Assembly (NCBI GenBank): GCA_947503175.1
Contig: CANNCO010000002.1
Span: 124,001-188,000 of the forward strand
Direction: 5' to 3'
DNA: 64,000 bases
Origin: an uncultured Paracoccaceae bacterium
GTDB lineage: Bacteria > Pseudomonadota > Alphaproteobacteria > Rhodobacterales > Rhodobacteraceae
Under the pieces are notes generated by a model, which saw only the letters and a program-made list of their open reading frames with translations, made no database searches and was not told the origin of the DNA. Positions 35,744-45,646 of this stretch are shown piece by piece. Numbering within the stretch: the first letter of the stretch is position 1; each line of letters begins with the position of its first letter. A program made the translations under genes and the position numbers.

Positions 35744-37068
35744 CCGGTCGAGCCAGCGGATCTGCGAAACAGGGACATCACAGTCGTATCGTAGTCGGTC
35801 GTCCGAAAGATCACGGTCAACAGGACAAAGTGCAGGCACAGAAAGACAATCGCGGACACAACCGCGATACCATTCACGCCATAGGTCCCGACGACAAGGC
35901 TGTTCAGAACGATCTTGGCCAGAACGGCAAAGACAGTGACCCAAAGCACCGTTCTGTCGCGCCGCAGCATGATCAGAAGGATTGCATCCGCACCGGCGAG
36001 GATCACGATGGCCTGACCGACCAGCAGAATCCGAAGCGTGTCCGACACCTCGGTGAATTCCGGGCCGAACAGCGACAGGTATTGCGGCGCGAACAGCCCC
36101 AGGACGACGCAGAGGCCCAGCCCCATGAGAAACGCGACAAGCGCCGCCTGACGCAGCAAGCTCTGTACCCCGTCATGATCGCGCTCTGCCAACGCGCGCG
36201 AGATCATCGGCGCCAGAAGTTGCAGGACCACGATATTCGCCAGAGTGACCAGCATTGCGCCGCGTGACGCGGCGCGAAACAGCCCGACTTCGTAATCGCC
36301 AAGAAAGCCGCCGACGATCAGGATATCGATTTCCGTCAGCAGGATGTTGGCAACCGACGTGATCAGAAGCGGCATCGCACCGCGATACCACGCAACCGTG
36401 TGAAACACCGGCGCGGCGCTATCGGTTATCTTTCTGGAGTATTCGCGGGTCAGCACCGTGATCATCAGAAGGATCGCAGTCATTCCGATCGCGGCGTGGA
36501 ACGTGAAAAGCCATGAGGGCGACAGCGCGAAACCGAAATAGATCGATACCGCCACGACCGAGACATAGGCGACCTGCCGGAAGAGCGTCTCGATCGATTG
36601 CGATGTGAGCATGCGCTGAAACGCGTTCAGCAGGTTGGACAGCGCAAGCACGGCCCCATGCAGCGCCGCGACAAGCGCGACCAGCAACCAGCCGGGCGCA
36701 AGATCGAAGACCCCGGTACGCTCCAGCATGAAACAGACAACCGCCGCGATCGCCCCCATGACGCCAAGCGTGCACAGAATGACGATCAGAAGACCGTTCA
36801 ACTCGGAGATATTGTTGTTTTGCAGGTAGCTGGGGATTTCCCTGACGCTCAGATCACCAAGACCCACCCCAAGAAGGACGCCGATCAGAAGCGCCCATGA
36901 AAACGCATATGTGAATGCGCCAAACCCCTCGGCCCCAAGGGCCCGGGCGACAAGGATCGATGCAACAAACTGGATCGCCAGACCGCCGAAGCGGATTACG
37001 AAGGAGATTCCGGCTTTTCTCTGGAACTCGGATAGCCCCTGGAAGAGAGCAAGCATTCGCGCGCGCAA
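35740..37068 (-). CDS. Polysaccharide flippase (Wzx/MATE-like, oligosaccharide transporter)
   Basis: About 442 residues with 12-14 hydrophobic segments and the N-terminal signature of the polysaccharide biosynthesis family (FVIRFGGLAIQFVASILVA). It would flip lipid-linked repeat units across the inner membrane. The open frame begins at a GTG (37080), but that codon is part of the apparent ribosome site GTGGAGG. A TTG at 37068, five bases behind it, is therefore preferred, and an ATG at 37056 is the alternative. It pairs functionally with the ligase/polymerase. Confidence 0.88.
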   Translation of the reverse strand: MRARMLALFQGLSEFQRKAGISFVIRFGGLAIQFVASILVARALGAEGFGAFTYAFSWALLIGVLLGVGLGDLSVREIPSYLQNNNISELNGLLIVILCTLGVMGAIAAVVCFMLERTGVFDLAPGWLLVALVAALHGAVLALSNLLNAFQRMLTSQSIETLFRQVAYVSVVAVSIYFGFALSPSWLFTFHAAIGMTAILLMITVLTREYSRKITDSAAPVFHTVAWYRGAMPLLITSVANILLTEIDILIVGGFLGDYEVGLFRAASRGAMLVTLANIVVLQLLAPMISRALAERDHDGVQSLLRQAALVAFLMGLGLCVVLGLFAPQYLSLFGPEFTEVSDTLRILLVGQAIVILAGADAILLIMLRRDRTVLWVTVFAVLAKIVLNSLVVGTYGVNGIAVVSAIVFLCLHFVLLTVIFRTTDYDTTVMSLFRRSAGSTG

Positions 37069-37203
37069 ATCGACCTCCACACAAACGCCCCGTTGGCTGT
37101 CTGGACGTGAGGCGCGCCCGGGACGAACCGTCGCGATATCGCATGCTTCTCCCCGAAATACGACCGTAAATTTGCTGCGGACCCGAAGTCGGGCCCGCCC
37201 CGG

Positions 37204-39468
37204 TTACACAACCGATCCGTTCATCGTGAAGCCACCGCCCGAGCCGAAATTGGTTCCGGCATTCCAGTCCGCCGCGGCGCCGAAGAAATCCACGATGGCG
37301 GAGACCGAGTTCACGCTGTTGTTGGTGTGGTCCGCCATCGCCGAACGATCGCTGGCGCTCTCGACATCAAAACCGGCAAGGGAGGGTGGCAGCCAAAGCG
37401 CGAAACGCTCGATGCTTCCGTCCCATTTCTGCGTTCCCGAAGCAAGCGCGCCCAGTGCCCAGTTGCTTTGGGTGCAATCTATGATGCCGGTATTCATCGT
37501 CGACCATGCTGCGGCATCGTTTGCACCGCCATCTATGCTGAGGCTGGCAACTCCGAGGGCCGCGTCATAGGTGAACCAGAACTCGCGGACCACGCCATCT
37601 TCGAGACCGGTCGAATTGCTCGAAACCGCCGCCACGGTCGCACCGGCCGGATCCCTGAAGTTGAAGGCAAAGCGGCTGGTATTGTAGCGGATCCTTGTCC
37701 GGGCCGGACCGTCGGAAAAGATCTCGCTTCCCCCGGTCAACGTGCTCCCCTTGAAGTAGCCCGCGACGAACTGCCCGTCGGCCGCACCGGTCAGGCCTCC
37801 TCCCCGCGTCAGGTAGTCGTCCGTGCCGTCGAATGTCACAAGGGCTGGTGTGGGCAGCGAGGGTGCCGGGGCGCTGTTCACCTCATAGGCGCCGTCGGTC
37901 GACCAGCCCGCCGGGCTCCTTGGGTCACCGAAGGCCGCATAACCCGATCCGATAGCCCCGGCATCATAGAGCGACGGCGCGCCAGATGCGTCGATATCGG
38001 CGGGACCGTTCGCCCGCATGGCCAGTTGGGCCAGCACGTCCGAGAAATCGTCGGGCGTGAAATCCGAACTGTCGAACACTGTGGCATAAGCCAGCACCGC
38101 GCCTTTTCGGCCGAGGGTCACGTTGTTGTTGTCGATGATCGTGCCCGAGCCGGACCCTTCGCCAAGCGCGAAAGCGTCGGCGATATTGCCCTGCACAAGA
38201 ACGTTTCCTGCCTTGCTCGACCCCCCGATCGCAATCGGGCTCGAGAAGACGGACCCGCCATCGGCAGGGTCCTGTGTCGAAGTATTGTTGACGATGACCC
38301 CGCCGTCGATATCGGGGATCGTGATCCCGTGGGACGCGTCCTTGAAGTGCATGACGTTGCCCGCGATCAATGGGTCTTTCAGCACCATGTAGTCGGATCC
38401 CGTGCGGAACGTCGTAATGCCCTGACAGCCCCGCCCGCGGTCGCCCCGTCGCTGGAACATCACATTCTGAACGATCGCGACGTTTTCCAGGATGCGCTGG
38501 CCCGTGCCCGGAACGTTGGTGAAGCTGATGAAATCGGTATGCGGATCGCTGTTGTCCCCTGCGCCTGTGACCGGATAGTTGGCGGGAATGCCTGCCGCAC
38601 CGGTCATGATGTTCCGCCGGATGCTTTTCTGCGACGTCAGACCGCCGCCCGAGAAACTCAGTTCGATCGGGTCCAGCCAGCTGCCGGTGAATTCGTTGTC
38701 TTCAATCGCGATCTGACCTGTCACAAGGCCCGAAATGCCACGCCAGAAGTCATTGAACCGGCTCCGGCGGATCGTGATGTCCGACCCGCCGTTTATGCCG
38801 TCGATCTGCACGGCCGTGGCGGTCTGGGGCGGGGTGATCTCGTAATCCGCAAGGTGATCGATCGTCCCGCCCTGAAAAACGCAATCCTGAATGATGATGT
38901 TTGAACACGCATTCTCCAGACGAAGCATCGCCACGGTGCTCCCCGAAGTCCGGGTGAAGCCCAGAGTCTCGATCACCACGTTCGAACAGTTCTGGAACCA
39001 GACACCGCCGGAAACGACCGCGCCCGGTTCGCCCGCGACCGTAAGCGGCGAGGAGAACGAAAGACCATTTGCGAAGCGGATAGAGGCATCCGGCCCCGCG
39101 AAACCTGCCGCTCTGACGCGGACGGTCTTGCCACCGGCGCTGCCGGTATCCGATATTGCGGCATTCATCTCGCTTGCGGACGCGACCGAGTATTCGTCGG
39201 CGGCCGCCGTGACGATCCATTCGGTGCCGTCATCGAAGACGACCGTGCCGCTGGCCGGGCCACCACCGGTATCCGGCACGACGGACTGCCCGGACAGGAC
39301 AAGGTTGGTGCCGCCCGCATTGGCGATCGACGTTGCGGCGGCAGGCTTGGCCAGACCACCCGCCCCCGCCTGTGTCAAAGCGCCGAAGGTCACGGCGATT
39401 GTGGGCGGCGGCAAGGCACCGCCGGAAATCGGGGTGTTGCAGGTCGTGAGCGAGAGTCCGGCTTTCAT
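37204..39468 (-). CDS. Large beta-helix protein with C-terminal LamG-like domain
   Basis: 754 residues without an obvious signal peptide (starts MKAGLSLTTCNTP). An unusual N-terminal region with an Ala/Gly-rich stretch (about 1-90) leads into a right-handed beta-helix (about 100-530), holding the shared motif HTDFIS at residues 310-315. A concanavalin/LamG-like domain starts near VTFDGTDDYLTRGG. The ATG at 39468 has AGGGGA upstream. It may degrade or bind the polymer; its export route is not evident. It could also be fibre-like. No family name is claimed. Confidence 0.75.
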   Translation of the reverse strand: MKAGLSLTTCNTPISGGALPPPTIAVTFGALTQAGAGGLAKPAAATSIANAGGTNLVLSGQSVVPDTGGGPASGTVVFDDGTEWIVTAAADEYSVASASEMNAAISDTGSAGGKTVRVRAAGFAGPDASIRFANGLSFSSPLTVAGEPGAVVSGGVWFQNCSNVVIETLGFTRTSGSTVAMLRLENACSNIIIQDCVFQGGTIDHLADYEITPPQTATAVQIDGINGGSDITIRRSRFNDFWRGISGLVTGQIAIEDNEFTGSWLDPIELSFSGGGLTSQKSIRRNIMTGAAGIPANYPVTGAGDNSDPHTDFISFTNVPGTGQRILENVAIVQNVMFQRRGDRGRGCQGITTFRTGSDYMVLKDPLIAGNVMHFKDASHGITIPDIDGGVIVNNTSTQDPADGGSVFSSPIAIGGSSKAGNVLVQGNIADAFALGEGSGSGTIIDNNNVTLGRKGAVLAYATVFDSSDFTPDDFSDVLAQLAMRANGPADIDASGAPSLYDAGAIGSGYAAFGDPRSPAGWSTDGAYEVNSAPAPSLPTPALVTFDGTDDYLTRGGGLTGAADGQFVAGYFKGSTLTGGSEIFSDGPARTRIRYNTSRFAFNFRDPAGATVAAVSSNSTGLEDGVVREFWFTYDAALGVASLSIDGGANDAAAWSTMNTGIIDCTQSNWALGALASGTQKWDGSIERFALWLPPSLAGFDVESASDRSAMADHTNNSVNSVSAIVDFFGAAADWNAGTNFGSGGGFTMNGSVV

Positions 39469-39604
39469 CGGTGTCCCCTGAGCTGGATACGGAATCGCGC
39501 CCACAACACCGTCGGACGGTGCGATGCGCGGCTGGAGACAACCTCTGCATGATCCTCTTAGGAGTGGTGATCTGACCGAACGCAGGTGACGGGCAGAAGG
39601 CGGG

Positions 39605-40519
39605 TTACCGAAGCTTCAGCCCGGCCACCTGCCGCATCACCCAATAGAACCGCGTTGCGCGCAGGCGGGCCAGCGTCGCGATGGCGCGTGCCCGCTCGCG
39701 CCCGGAGGCAAGATCCGGGCTGGCCAGAACGGTGACGGCCGAGAACGGAACAGAGCCAAGAACGGCGACCCCGCGCAGCGCCCACGTTCCCCGACCCTTG
39801 CCACGGTCCAACCAAAGCAGAAAGGACTCCTCGGTCATGCGCAGCCATTTGCGGCGCAGATCATCCCAGTTCTGACGGGTCGGGTGACTGACGCGCAGCT
39901 CCGGATCATAGATCAGACGCGCACCGCACTCGACCGCCCGCCTGCTCCATTCCACATCCTCGGACAGTTCCGCCCGGAACGGGCCGGTGACGTCGAACAC
40001 CCGGCGAGAAGTCAGCATGTTACCGGCGCCGGTGAAGCCCTTTTTTTCGATGTAGCTCTTGAAATCAAAGGCGAATACCGCCTCGAACGCTTCGGCACCG
40101 CTGCGCGGAGGCGGCGTTTCGTCGAATGTCCCCACATAACCGCCGACAACGCTGCGACCCAGTTCCGGGTCCTCCGGCGGCGCGAATTCCAGCGCCCGCG
40201 TGACCCAGCGCGGCCCGGCCACGCAATCTGCGTCGATAAAGGCGATCCGCGGCGCCGTGGAAGATGCGACGCCTGCATTCCGGGCCGGACCGGCCCCACG
40301 CTCCGGCTGGTCGAGAAACCGTACACTGGGAAACTCGGCGCGCAGGCCATCGAGCGATTGGGCCGATCCGTTGTCGACGACGATCACCTCGCACCGTTCC
40401 TTAACATCATCGGGATTGGCGAAAAGCGCGGCAAGACAGCGACGCAGCCGGTCCACGTCATTGTAGTGGGGAATGACAATCGCAAGTTCGCAACGTTCGG
40501 GGGGCGTATCGGAAACCAT
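39605..40519 (-). CDS. Glycosyltransferase family 2
   Basis: 304 residues of a GT-A fold: IVIPHYNDVDRL near residue 14, VVDNGSA, and a metal-binding IDADC motif near residues 95-99. AELSEDVEWSRRA (the ED acceptor motif) follows. It is probably a polymer-chain glycosyltransferase at the membrane. It lies 136 bases upstream of the 754-residue beta-helix gene on the same strand, so the two may share a transcript. Confidence 0.88.
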   Translation of the reverse strand: MVSDTPPERCELAIVIPHYNDVDRLRRCLAALFANPDDVKERCEVIVVDNGSAQSLDGLRAEFPSVRFLDQPERGAGPARNAGVASSTAPRIAFIDADCVAGPRWVTRALEFAPPEDPELGRSVVGGYVGTFDETPPPRSGAEAFEAVFAFDFKSYIEKKGFTGAGNMLTSRRVFDVTGPFRAELSEDVEWSRRAVECGARLIYDPELRVSHPTRQNWDDLRRKWLRMTEESFLLWLDRGKGRGTWALRGVAVLGSVPFSAVTVLASPDLASGRERARAIATLARLRATRFYWVMRQVAGLKLR

Positions 40520-40786
40520 CTGCCTGCTTACTTCGAAATCCTCAGACTTTCACATCAACGACTGCGGGCCGATGACCCTACGCCATCCCCGGAACCCGTG
40601 CACTGCCTTAACAATCGAATGCGGTTCCCGGAACCCGTTGCGAAACAATTCCGCCGCGATACCGGGATTTCGCCGGAATACGGGGCGAATGCCCCCTTGA
40701 CGTCCATATGATCCGAACTGCGTTGTCGGATGCCCCTGAAGTGTCTAGTTTCGGCGGATAATTACACCTGATCTGACTGTTTCCAG

Positions 40787-41878
40787 ATGGATGGCACGAC
40801 ATTGAAGCGCCTTGGTACGATTTCAAAAGACCGGGATAACAACCTGAACCTGATCCGGGCCCTGGCTGCCACGATGGTGCTGGTATCCCACGCGCATCCG
40901 TTGGCGCACGGCCCCGGGGCAATCGAGCCCTTGCAAGCCGAACTGGGCCATACCCTTGGAACCCTTTCGGTTTTTGCATTCTTCGTGATCTCGGGTTTCC
41001 TGATCCCCCGCAGCTTCGACAATTCAAGCTCGCATGTGTCGTTTCTGGTTGCCCGCGCCCTTCGCCTGTTCCCGGCACTTCTCGTGTCACTCGTGCTCGT
41101 TGCGCTTGTCATGGGGCCGATTGCGACGGAACTGTCTCTCACGGCCTATCTGACGCATCCCAAGACCCTGACATTCGTGCCGCTGAACACCACCCTGGTG
41201 AACCTTCAGTACACTCTGCCCGGTGTGTTCGAGACCAATCCATATCCGACCGTAACCGGCTCGATCTGGACCCTGTATTACGAGGTTCTGTGCTATATGG
41301 GGCTCTTCCTGGCCGGGGTGATCGGGATGATGCGCCGAAAGTGGCTTATGGGGCTGGCCATCTTTTGCCTGCTCGTGGCGTGGACGGCGATTGTCTGGCT
41401 TGAGCCCCCGATCCACAACAGGATTTACCTGACCATCAAGCTGGCCGTTCCCTTCGCGGTCGGCACGGCGTTCTACCTCTGGCGCGACCGCCTGCCGATA
41501 AGCTCTGTGATCGTGGCCGCACTCGTGGCGCTTACCTGGATCTTGAGGGATACGCCCATTTACGACGTCGCGCTGATCGTGACGATCGGGTACGGCATCT
41601 TCTGGCTGGCCTATGTACCAGGCGGTATGATTCGCAGCTATAACCGCCTTGGCGACTATTCCTACGGCATCTACATCTATGCCTTCCCAATTCAGGGGTT
41701 TGCCGCTTGGGCCTACGGGCCGATGACACCGGCAATGAATGTTCTGCTGGCGCTACCGGCAACCGTGGCGATCTCTGTTCTGTCATGGCACATGATCGAA
41801 GAGCCGTCCTTGCGGTCGCGCAGATGGCTGTCTGCGCGCCTGACCGGTCAGCGACAGGCAAAGACCGGGCGCGTCTGA
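40787..41878 (+). CDS. Acyltransferase 3 family (OafA-like) membrane protein
   Basis: 363 residues with about ten hydrophobic segments. The N-terminal catalytic His lies in LVSHAHPLA near residues 30-38, after NLIRALAA, and the FFVISGFLIPRS motif follows. Members acetylate or otherwise acylate sugars of surface polysaccharides. It lies in a 267-base-preceded single-gene unit, convergent with the spike-base-like gene. No strong ribosome site is seen before the ATG. Confidence 0.9.
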   Translation: MDGTTLKRLGTISKDRDNNLNLIRALAATMVLVSHAHPLAHGPGAIEPLQAELGHTLGTLSVFAFFVISGFLIPRSFDNSSSHVSFLVARALRLFPALLVSLVLVALVMGPIATELSLTAYLTHPKTLTFVPLNTTLVNLQYTLPGVFETNPYPTVTGSIWTLYYEVLCYMGLFLAGVIGMMRRKWLMGLAIFCLLVAWTAIVWLEPPIHNRIYLTIKLAVPFAVGTAFYLWRDRLPISSVIVAALVALTWILRDTPIYDVALIVTIGYGIFWLAYVPGGMIRSYNRLGDYSYGIYIYAFPIQGFAAWAYGPMTPAMNVLLALPATVAISVLSWHMIEEPSLRSRRWLSARLTGQRQAKTGRV

Positions 41879-41894
41879 AAGGCCCGTCCGGGGG

Positions 41895-42155
41895 TCAGCA
41901 CAGCGAGATGATGCCCGTCGCCGTCGTTCCGGTCGACCAGATCCGGGTTGCGCGGATCGGAAAGGCCACACCCGCCGCGATGTAAAGCGTAACCACATCC
42001 CCCGAAAGCGTCGTGACGGCCACCGTCCCGGTTTCCGCGACGTTTATCGCACGAGACGTGAACGCAAGATCGTTCGCGTCGCTGGGCACGACCGTCTCGG
42101 CCTGCGTGGGCGGGCTTTCAAGACCCGGATTATAGCCTTCGAAGAGATCGGTCAT
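41895..42155 (-). CDS. Small protein resembling the GTA head-spike base family (Rcc01079-like)
   Basis: 86 residues starting MTDLFEGYNPGLESPP, then PSDANDLAF and SRAINVAETGTVAVTT, ending IWSTGTTATGIISLC. This whole pattern agrees with what I recall of the RCAP_Rcc01079 spike-base proteins of Rhodobacter gene transfer agents, which also occur as stray copies in Rhodobacterales. This is a recognition by memory, not a search. The ATG at 42155 has AAGGAAAC upstream. It is 141 bases behind wecG on the same strand; no other capsid or tail genes are present. Confidence 0.55.
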   Translation of the reverse strand: MTDLFEGYNPGLESPPTQAETVVPSDANDLAFTSRAINVAETGTVAVTTLSGDVVTLYIAAGVAFPIRATRIWSTGTTATGIISLC

Positions 42156-42296
42156 GGGCGTGTTTCCTTCATGTACGCTGATCGCGGCCATTGCCCTGTC
42201 CGCAGGCGACGGCGTTGCAAGAGCAAACTGCCCGGTCTTTGTTCACACCGGCCTAACCCAGCGCACGGTGAACGCCGCCGGCACCGGAGGATACCG

Positions 42297-43013
42297 TCAG
42301 ATCTTGCGCGCGAGGTAGAGATACATGAACTCCAGATACGACACGTTCCGCAGGATACGCTGTGGCTGCCGGATCGTGCGATACGCCCATTCAAGGCCGA
42401 TGGACTGCATCCATTTGGGCGCCCGTGCGACACGGCCCACGAACACATCGTATGATCCGCCCACACCCATGAAAAACGTGTTCGGGCAGGCGTCATGGGC
42501 ACGCGCCATGAATGCCTCCTGCTTTGGCGAACCGAGGGCGACCGAAACGATGTCGGGGGAAAACTTCTGAATCTCCCGGATCACCGCATCCGGGTCGTCG
42601 AAATACCCGTTCCGCCGCTTGAGGTTGCGAAGGCCGAACTCTGCCTCGAGCTTTTCGGCAGTCGCTCGGTTCACCTCTTCGGACGCACCCAGAAGATAGA
42701 CCCGCCTGTCCCCGGCATTGCGCATCAGTTCTTCCCAAAGCTCGACACCCGGCACCCGCGCGCTCGACACGCCGTGACGGCGCAGCAGCCAGCGGACGGG
42801 CATCCCGTCGGCATAGAAGAAAGCCTTTGTTTTCAGCGGGGCGAGCACTTCGGGATCACGGCGCACGGTCACGAGCTTTTCCGCATTCAGCGCGACCGCA
42901 ACCCCACGGTCCGCCGGTTCGTCCAGAATCCACCGGGCGGCGGCGGCAACACCCGGGAAAGACAGGACCGGCAGCCCCTGAATATGAACAACGCTGGCTC
43001 TTGGATCTGTCAT
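42297..43013 (-). CDS. WecG/TagA/CpsF family glycosyltransferase
   Basis: 238 residues. Typical segments are [32 protein letters not shown] (catalytic Asp), [21 protein letters not shown] and [13 protein letters not shown]. The family transfers UDP-ManNAcA or UDP-ManNAc onto lipid-linked GlcNAc. With wecB and wecC divergent next to it, transfer of ManNAcA is the best prediction. The ATG is preceded by GGAAGG at about 10 bases. Confidence 0.9.
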   Translation of the reverse strand: MTDPRASVVHIQGLPVLSFPGVAAAARWILDEPADRGVAVALNAEKLVTVRRDPEVLAPLKTKAFFYADGMPVRWLLRRHGVSSARVPGVELWEELMRNAGDRRVYLLGASEEVNRATAEKLEAEFGLRNLKRRNGYFDDPDAVIREIQKFSPDIVSVALGSPKQEAFMARAHDACPNTFFMGVGGSYDVFVGRVARAPKWMQSIGLEWAYRTIRQPQRILRNVSYLEFMYLYLARKI

Positions 43014-43134
43014 AACTACTTACCTTCCGGTCTGGACTGCGCGCCAGCACATACTGGTAACACCCCGGTTCTATGCCGCAATAGACGCAGGCTTGTTAAC
43101 GATTCTTTCCTTTTTGCCGTCATCTTCCCCAATA

Positions 43135-43166
43135 GATTGCCAATCAAAGAACACTTTGCTTTTAGT
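43135..43166 (+). promoter_or_regulatory. Possible wecB promoter with GATTGCCAATC palindrome
   Basis: The AT-rich spacer between wecG and wecB holds the palindrome GATTG-C-CAATC (43135-43145). Its TTGCCA could serve as a -35 box, with TTTAGT 18 bases downstream as a weak -10. The same TTGCCAAT string recurs in the 47.9-48.1 kb spacer. A promoter role is plausible but not shown. Confidence 0.3.
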
Positions 43167-43220
43167 ATTGCATCGGCAAACGATGCATCGCACGTCGTGG
43201 CGAGTTTGAAAGGTAATTGG

Positions 43221-44384
43221 TTGACACGTGATTCAGTAATTCCGGCAGGGGACAGCCCACCGGCTCGCCGGGTCATGATCGTTTTCGGCACACGTCCCGA
43301 AGCGATCAAGATGGCGCCCGTCGTTCTATCATTGCAGGATCAGCATGGGATCGACGCCCGCACCTGCGTGACCGCCCAACATCGTGAGATGCTGGATCAG
43401 GTGCTCGATCTGTTCGGAATTGTGCCGGATTTCGATCTTGATCTGATGAAGGCGGGACAAAGCCTTGCGGATATCACCAGTCGTATTCTGACCGGCATGA
43501 CCCGGACGTTCGAACTCTGGCGGCCGGATATCGTCCTTGTCCATGGCGACACGGCCACGACACTTGCCACCAGCATTGCCGCTTTCTATGCGGGCATTCC
43601 CGTGGGCCATATCGAAGCGGGGCTGCGGACCGGCAACATCCACTCTCCCTGGCCGGAAGAGTTCAACCGCAAGACAGCGGGAATGATCTCGGACATCCAT
43701 TTCGCACCGACGGATGTGACCCGCCAGAACCTTCTGAACGAAGGTATTCCGGAGGCCACGATCCACGTCACCGGCAATACTGTCATCGACGCCTTGTTCG
43801 GCGTCCGGGACCGGCTTGCGACCGATACGATGTTTCAGAACCAGATGGCCGAGGCATTTCCGTTTCTGCAGGACGACCGCAAACTGATCCTCGTGACCGG
43901 GCACCGGCGCGAAAATCTTGGTTCAGGCTTTGAGTCCATCTGCCGCGCGCTCGGAAAAATCGCCCAGCGGGAGGATGTGCAGATCGTGTATCCGGTTCAC
44001 CTGAACCCGAATGTGCAGGAACCGGTCAACCGCGTGCTGGGCGACAAGCCGCGGGTTCATCTGATCCCGCCGCAGGACTATCTGCCGTTCGTCTATCTGA
44101 TGAACAAGGCGACGATCCTTCTGACGGATTCCGGCGGCATTCAGGAAGAGGCGCCATCCCTTGGAAAGCCCGTCCTGCTTATGCGGGATACGACAGAGCG
44201 GCCCGAGGCGGTCAGCGCGGGCACCGTCCGCCTCGTGGGTACCGACACCGACAATATCTGCCGCGAAGTGGACCGATTGCTCGATGACCCTGCAGAATAC
44301 GAGAAAATGTCCAAGGCGGCGAACCCTTATGGCGACGGCACGGCAGCCCGCAAGATCGCCAAGATCCTGAGCGTAACAGAATGA
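43221..44384 (+). CDS. wecB: UDP-N-acetylglucosamine 2-epimerase (non-hydrolysing)
   Basis: 387 residues if started at TTG 43221. The family opens with [13 protein letters not shown] and continues with [33 protein letters not shown]-like [10 protein letters not shown], and [14 protein letters not shown]. It makes UDP-ManNAc from UDP-GlcNAc. An ATG at 43275 would remove part of the first strand (RRVMIVFG); TTG at 43221 has AAAGG 8 bases upstream and fits the family better. Its stop overlaps wecC (ATGA). Confidence 0.93.
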   Translation: MTRDSVIPAGDSPPARRVMIVFGTRPEAIKMAPVVLSLQDQHGIDARTCVTAQHREMLDQVLDLFGIVPDFDLDLMKAGQSLADITSRILTGMTRTFELWRPDIVLVHGDTATTLATSIAAFYAGIPVGHIEAGLRTGNIHSPWPEEFNRKTAGMISDIHFAPTDVTRQNLLNEGIPEATIHVTGNTVIDALFGVRDRLATDTMFQNQMAEAFPFLQDDRKLILVTGHRRENLGSGFESICRALGKIAQREDVQIVYPVHLNPNVQEPVNRVLGDKPRVHLIPPQDYLPFVYLMNKATILLTDSGGIQEEAPSLGKPVLLMRDTTERPEAVSAGTVRLVGTDTDNICREVDRLLDDPAEYEKMSKAANPYGDGTAARKIAKILSVTE

Positions 44385-45646
44385 CAAAGCCATTTGAAAC
44401 CGTTTGCGTGGTCGGCCTGGGATATATCGGCCTGCCGACCGCCGCCATGCTCGCCTCGCGCAAGCTCAAGGTGATCGGTGTCGACGTGAACCCCCGTGCG
44501 GTCAATGCGATCAACAACGGCGAAATTCACATCGTGGAACCCGACCTCGACATGATCGTCGATGCCGCGGTGAACCAGGGCTATCTGCGCGCGACCTTCG
44601 CGCCGGAAGAGGCCGACGCATTCATCATCGCGGTCCCGACCCCGTTCAAGGATGATCACATACCCGATCTGTCCTATATCGAAGAGGCGGCGCGCGGCAT
44701 CGCCAAGGTTCTGAAGCCGGGAAACCTCGTCATCCTCGAATCCACCTCGCCGGTTACGACCACGGAGTTCGTGGCTGATCTGTTCGTCAAAGAGCGCCCG
44801 GATCTCACCTTTCCCCATCAGGATGGCGATGCGCCCGACATCAACATCGCCTATTGCCCCGAGCGAGTGCTGCCCGGGCGCATTCTGCTGGAACTGATCG
44901 AGAACGATCGTGTTGTCGGCGGGATGAGCCCGCGGTGTTCAAAGCGCGCCGTCAGTCTGTACGAGACCTTTGTCGAGGGGACCTGTGTCGAGACCACCGC
45001 GCGAACGGCGGAGATGTGCAAACTCGTCGAGAACGCCTATCGCGACGTCAACATCGCCTTCGCAAACGAGATATCGATGATCTGCGACGAGCTTTCGGTG
45101 AACGTCTGGGACGTCATCAAACACGCCAACCGGCATCCAAGGGTGAATATCCTCCAGCCCGGGCCCGGCGTGGGCGGTCATTGCATCGCGGTCGACCCGT
45201 GGTTCATCGTGTGGCGCACGCCGGAACTGACACCCCTGATCCGCACCGCGCGCGAAGTGAACGATGCCAAACCCGAATGGGTCGTCGCCTCGATCCTGTC
45301 GCGTCTCAAGGAACTGGAGTCCCAGGGCGTCAAGGCACCGACAATCGCGTGTTTCGGCCTTGCTTTCAAACCCGACATCGACGATCTGCGCGAGTCGCCG
45401 TCCCTTAACATCGCAGAGACGATTTCGCAGATATCGACTGCAAGTCTTCTTGCCGTCGAACCCAATATATCGGAACTGCCCGCCTCTCTTGCAGACAAAT
45501 GCGAACTCGTGGACCAGTCCGATGCTTTGGCGCGCGCTGATATCGCGGTTCTTCTGGTGGATCACACCGAGTTCAAAGCTATTGATACAAGCTCATTCCC
45601 CGGTGTGATCGTAGATTGCAGAGGTATCTGGGCGCGAACCGCCTAG
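44381..45646 (+). CDS. wecC: UDP-N-acetyl-D-mannosamine dehydrogenase
   Basis: 421 residues of the UDP-glucose/GDP-mannose dehydrogenase family. The NAD loop is [10 protein letters not shown] near residues 11-20. The catalytic Cys is in [11 protein letters not shown]. The central [10 protein letters not shown] segment is characteristic of WecC. It oxidises UDP-ManNAc twice to UDP-ManNAcA. Translational coupling to wecB supports this over UDP-glucose dehydrogenase. Its TAG overlaps the convergent gene's TAG through CTAG. Confidence 0.93.
   Translation: MTKPFETVCVVGLGYIGLPTAAMLASRKLKVIGVDVNPRAVNAINNGEIHIVEPDLDMIVDAAVNQGYLRATFAPEEADAFIIAVPTPFKDDHIPDLSYIEEAARGIAKVLKPGNLVILESTSPVTTTEFVADLFVKERPDLTFPHQDGDAPDINIAYCPERVLPGRILLELIENDRVVGGMSPRCSKRAVSLYETFVEGTCVETTARTAEMCKLVENAYRDVNIAFANEISMICDELSVNVWDVIKHANRHPRVNILQPGPGVGGHCIAVDPWFIVWRTPELTPLIRTAREVNDAKPEWVVASILSRLKELESQGVKAPTIACFGLAFKPDIDDLRESPSLNIAETISQISTASLLAVEPNISELPASLADKCELVDQSDALARADIAVLLVDHTEFKAIDTSSFPGVIVDCRGIWARTA

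Noticed and set aside
41895-42155. Prophage or GTA remnant in the polysaccharide locus
   Set aside because: Only one small spike-base-like gene is seen; no terminase, portal, capsid, tail or integrase genes, and no att-like repeats.
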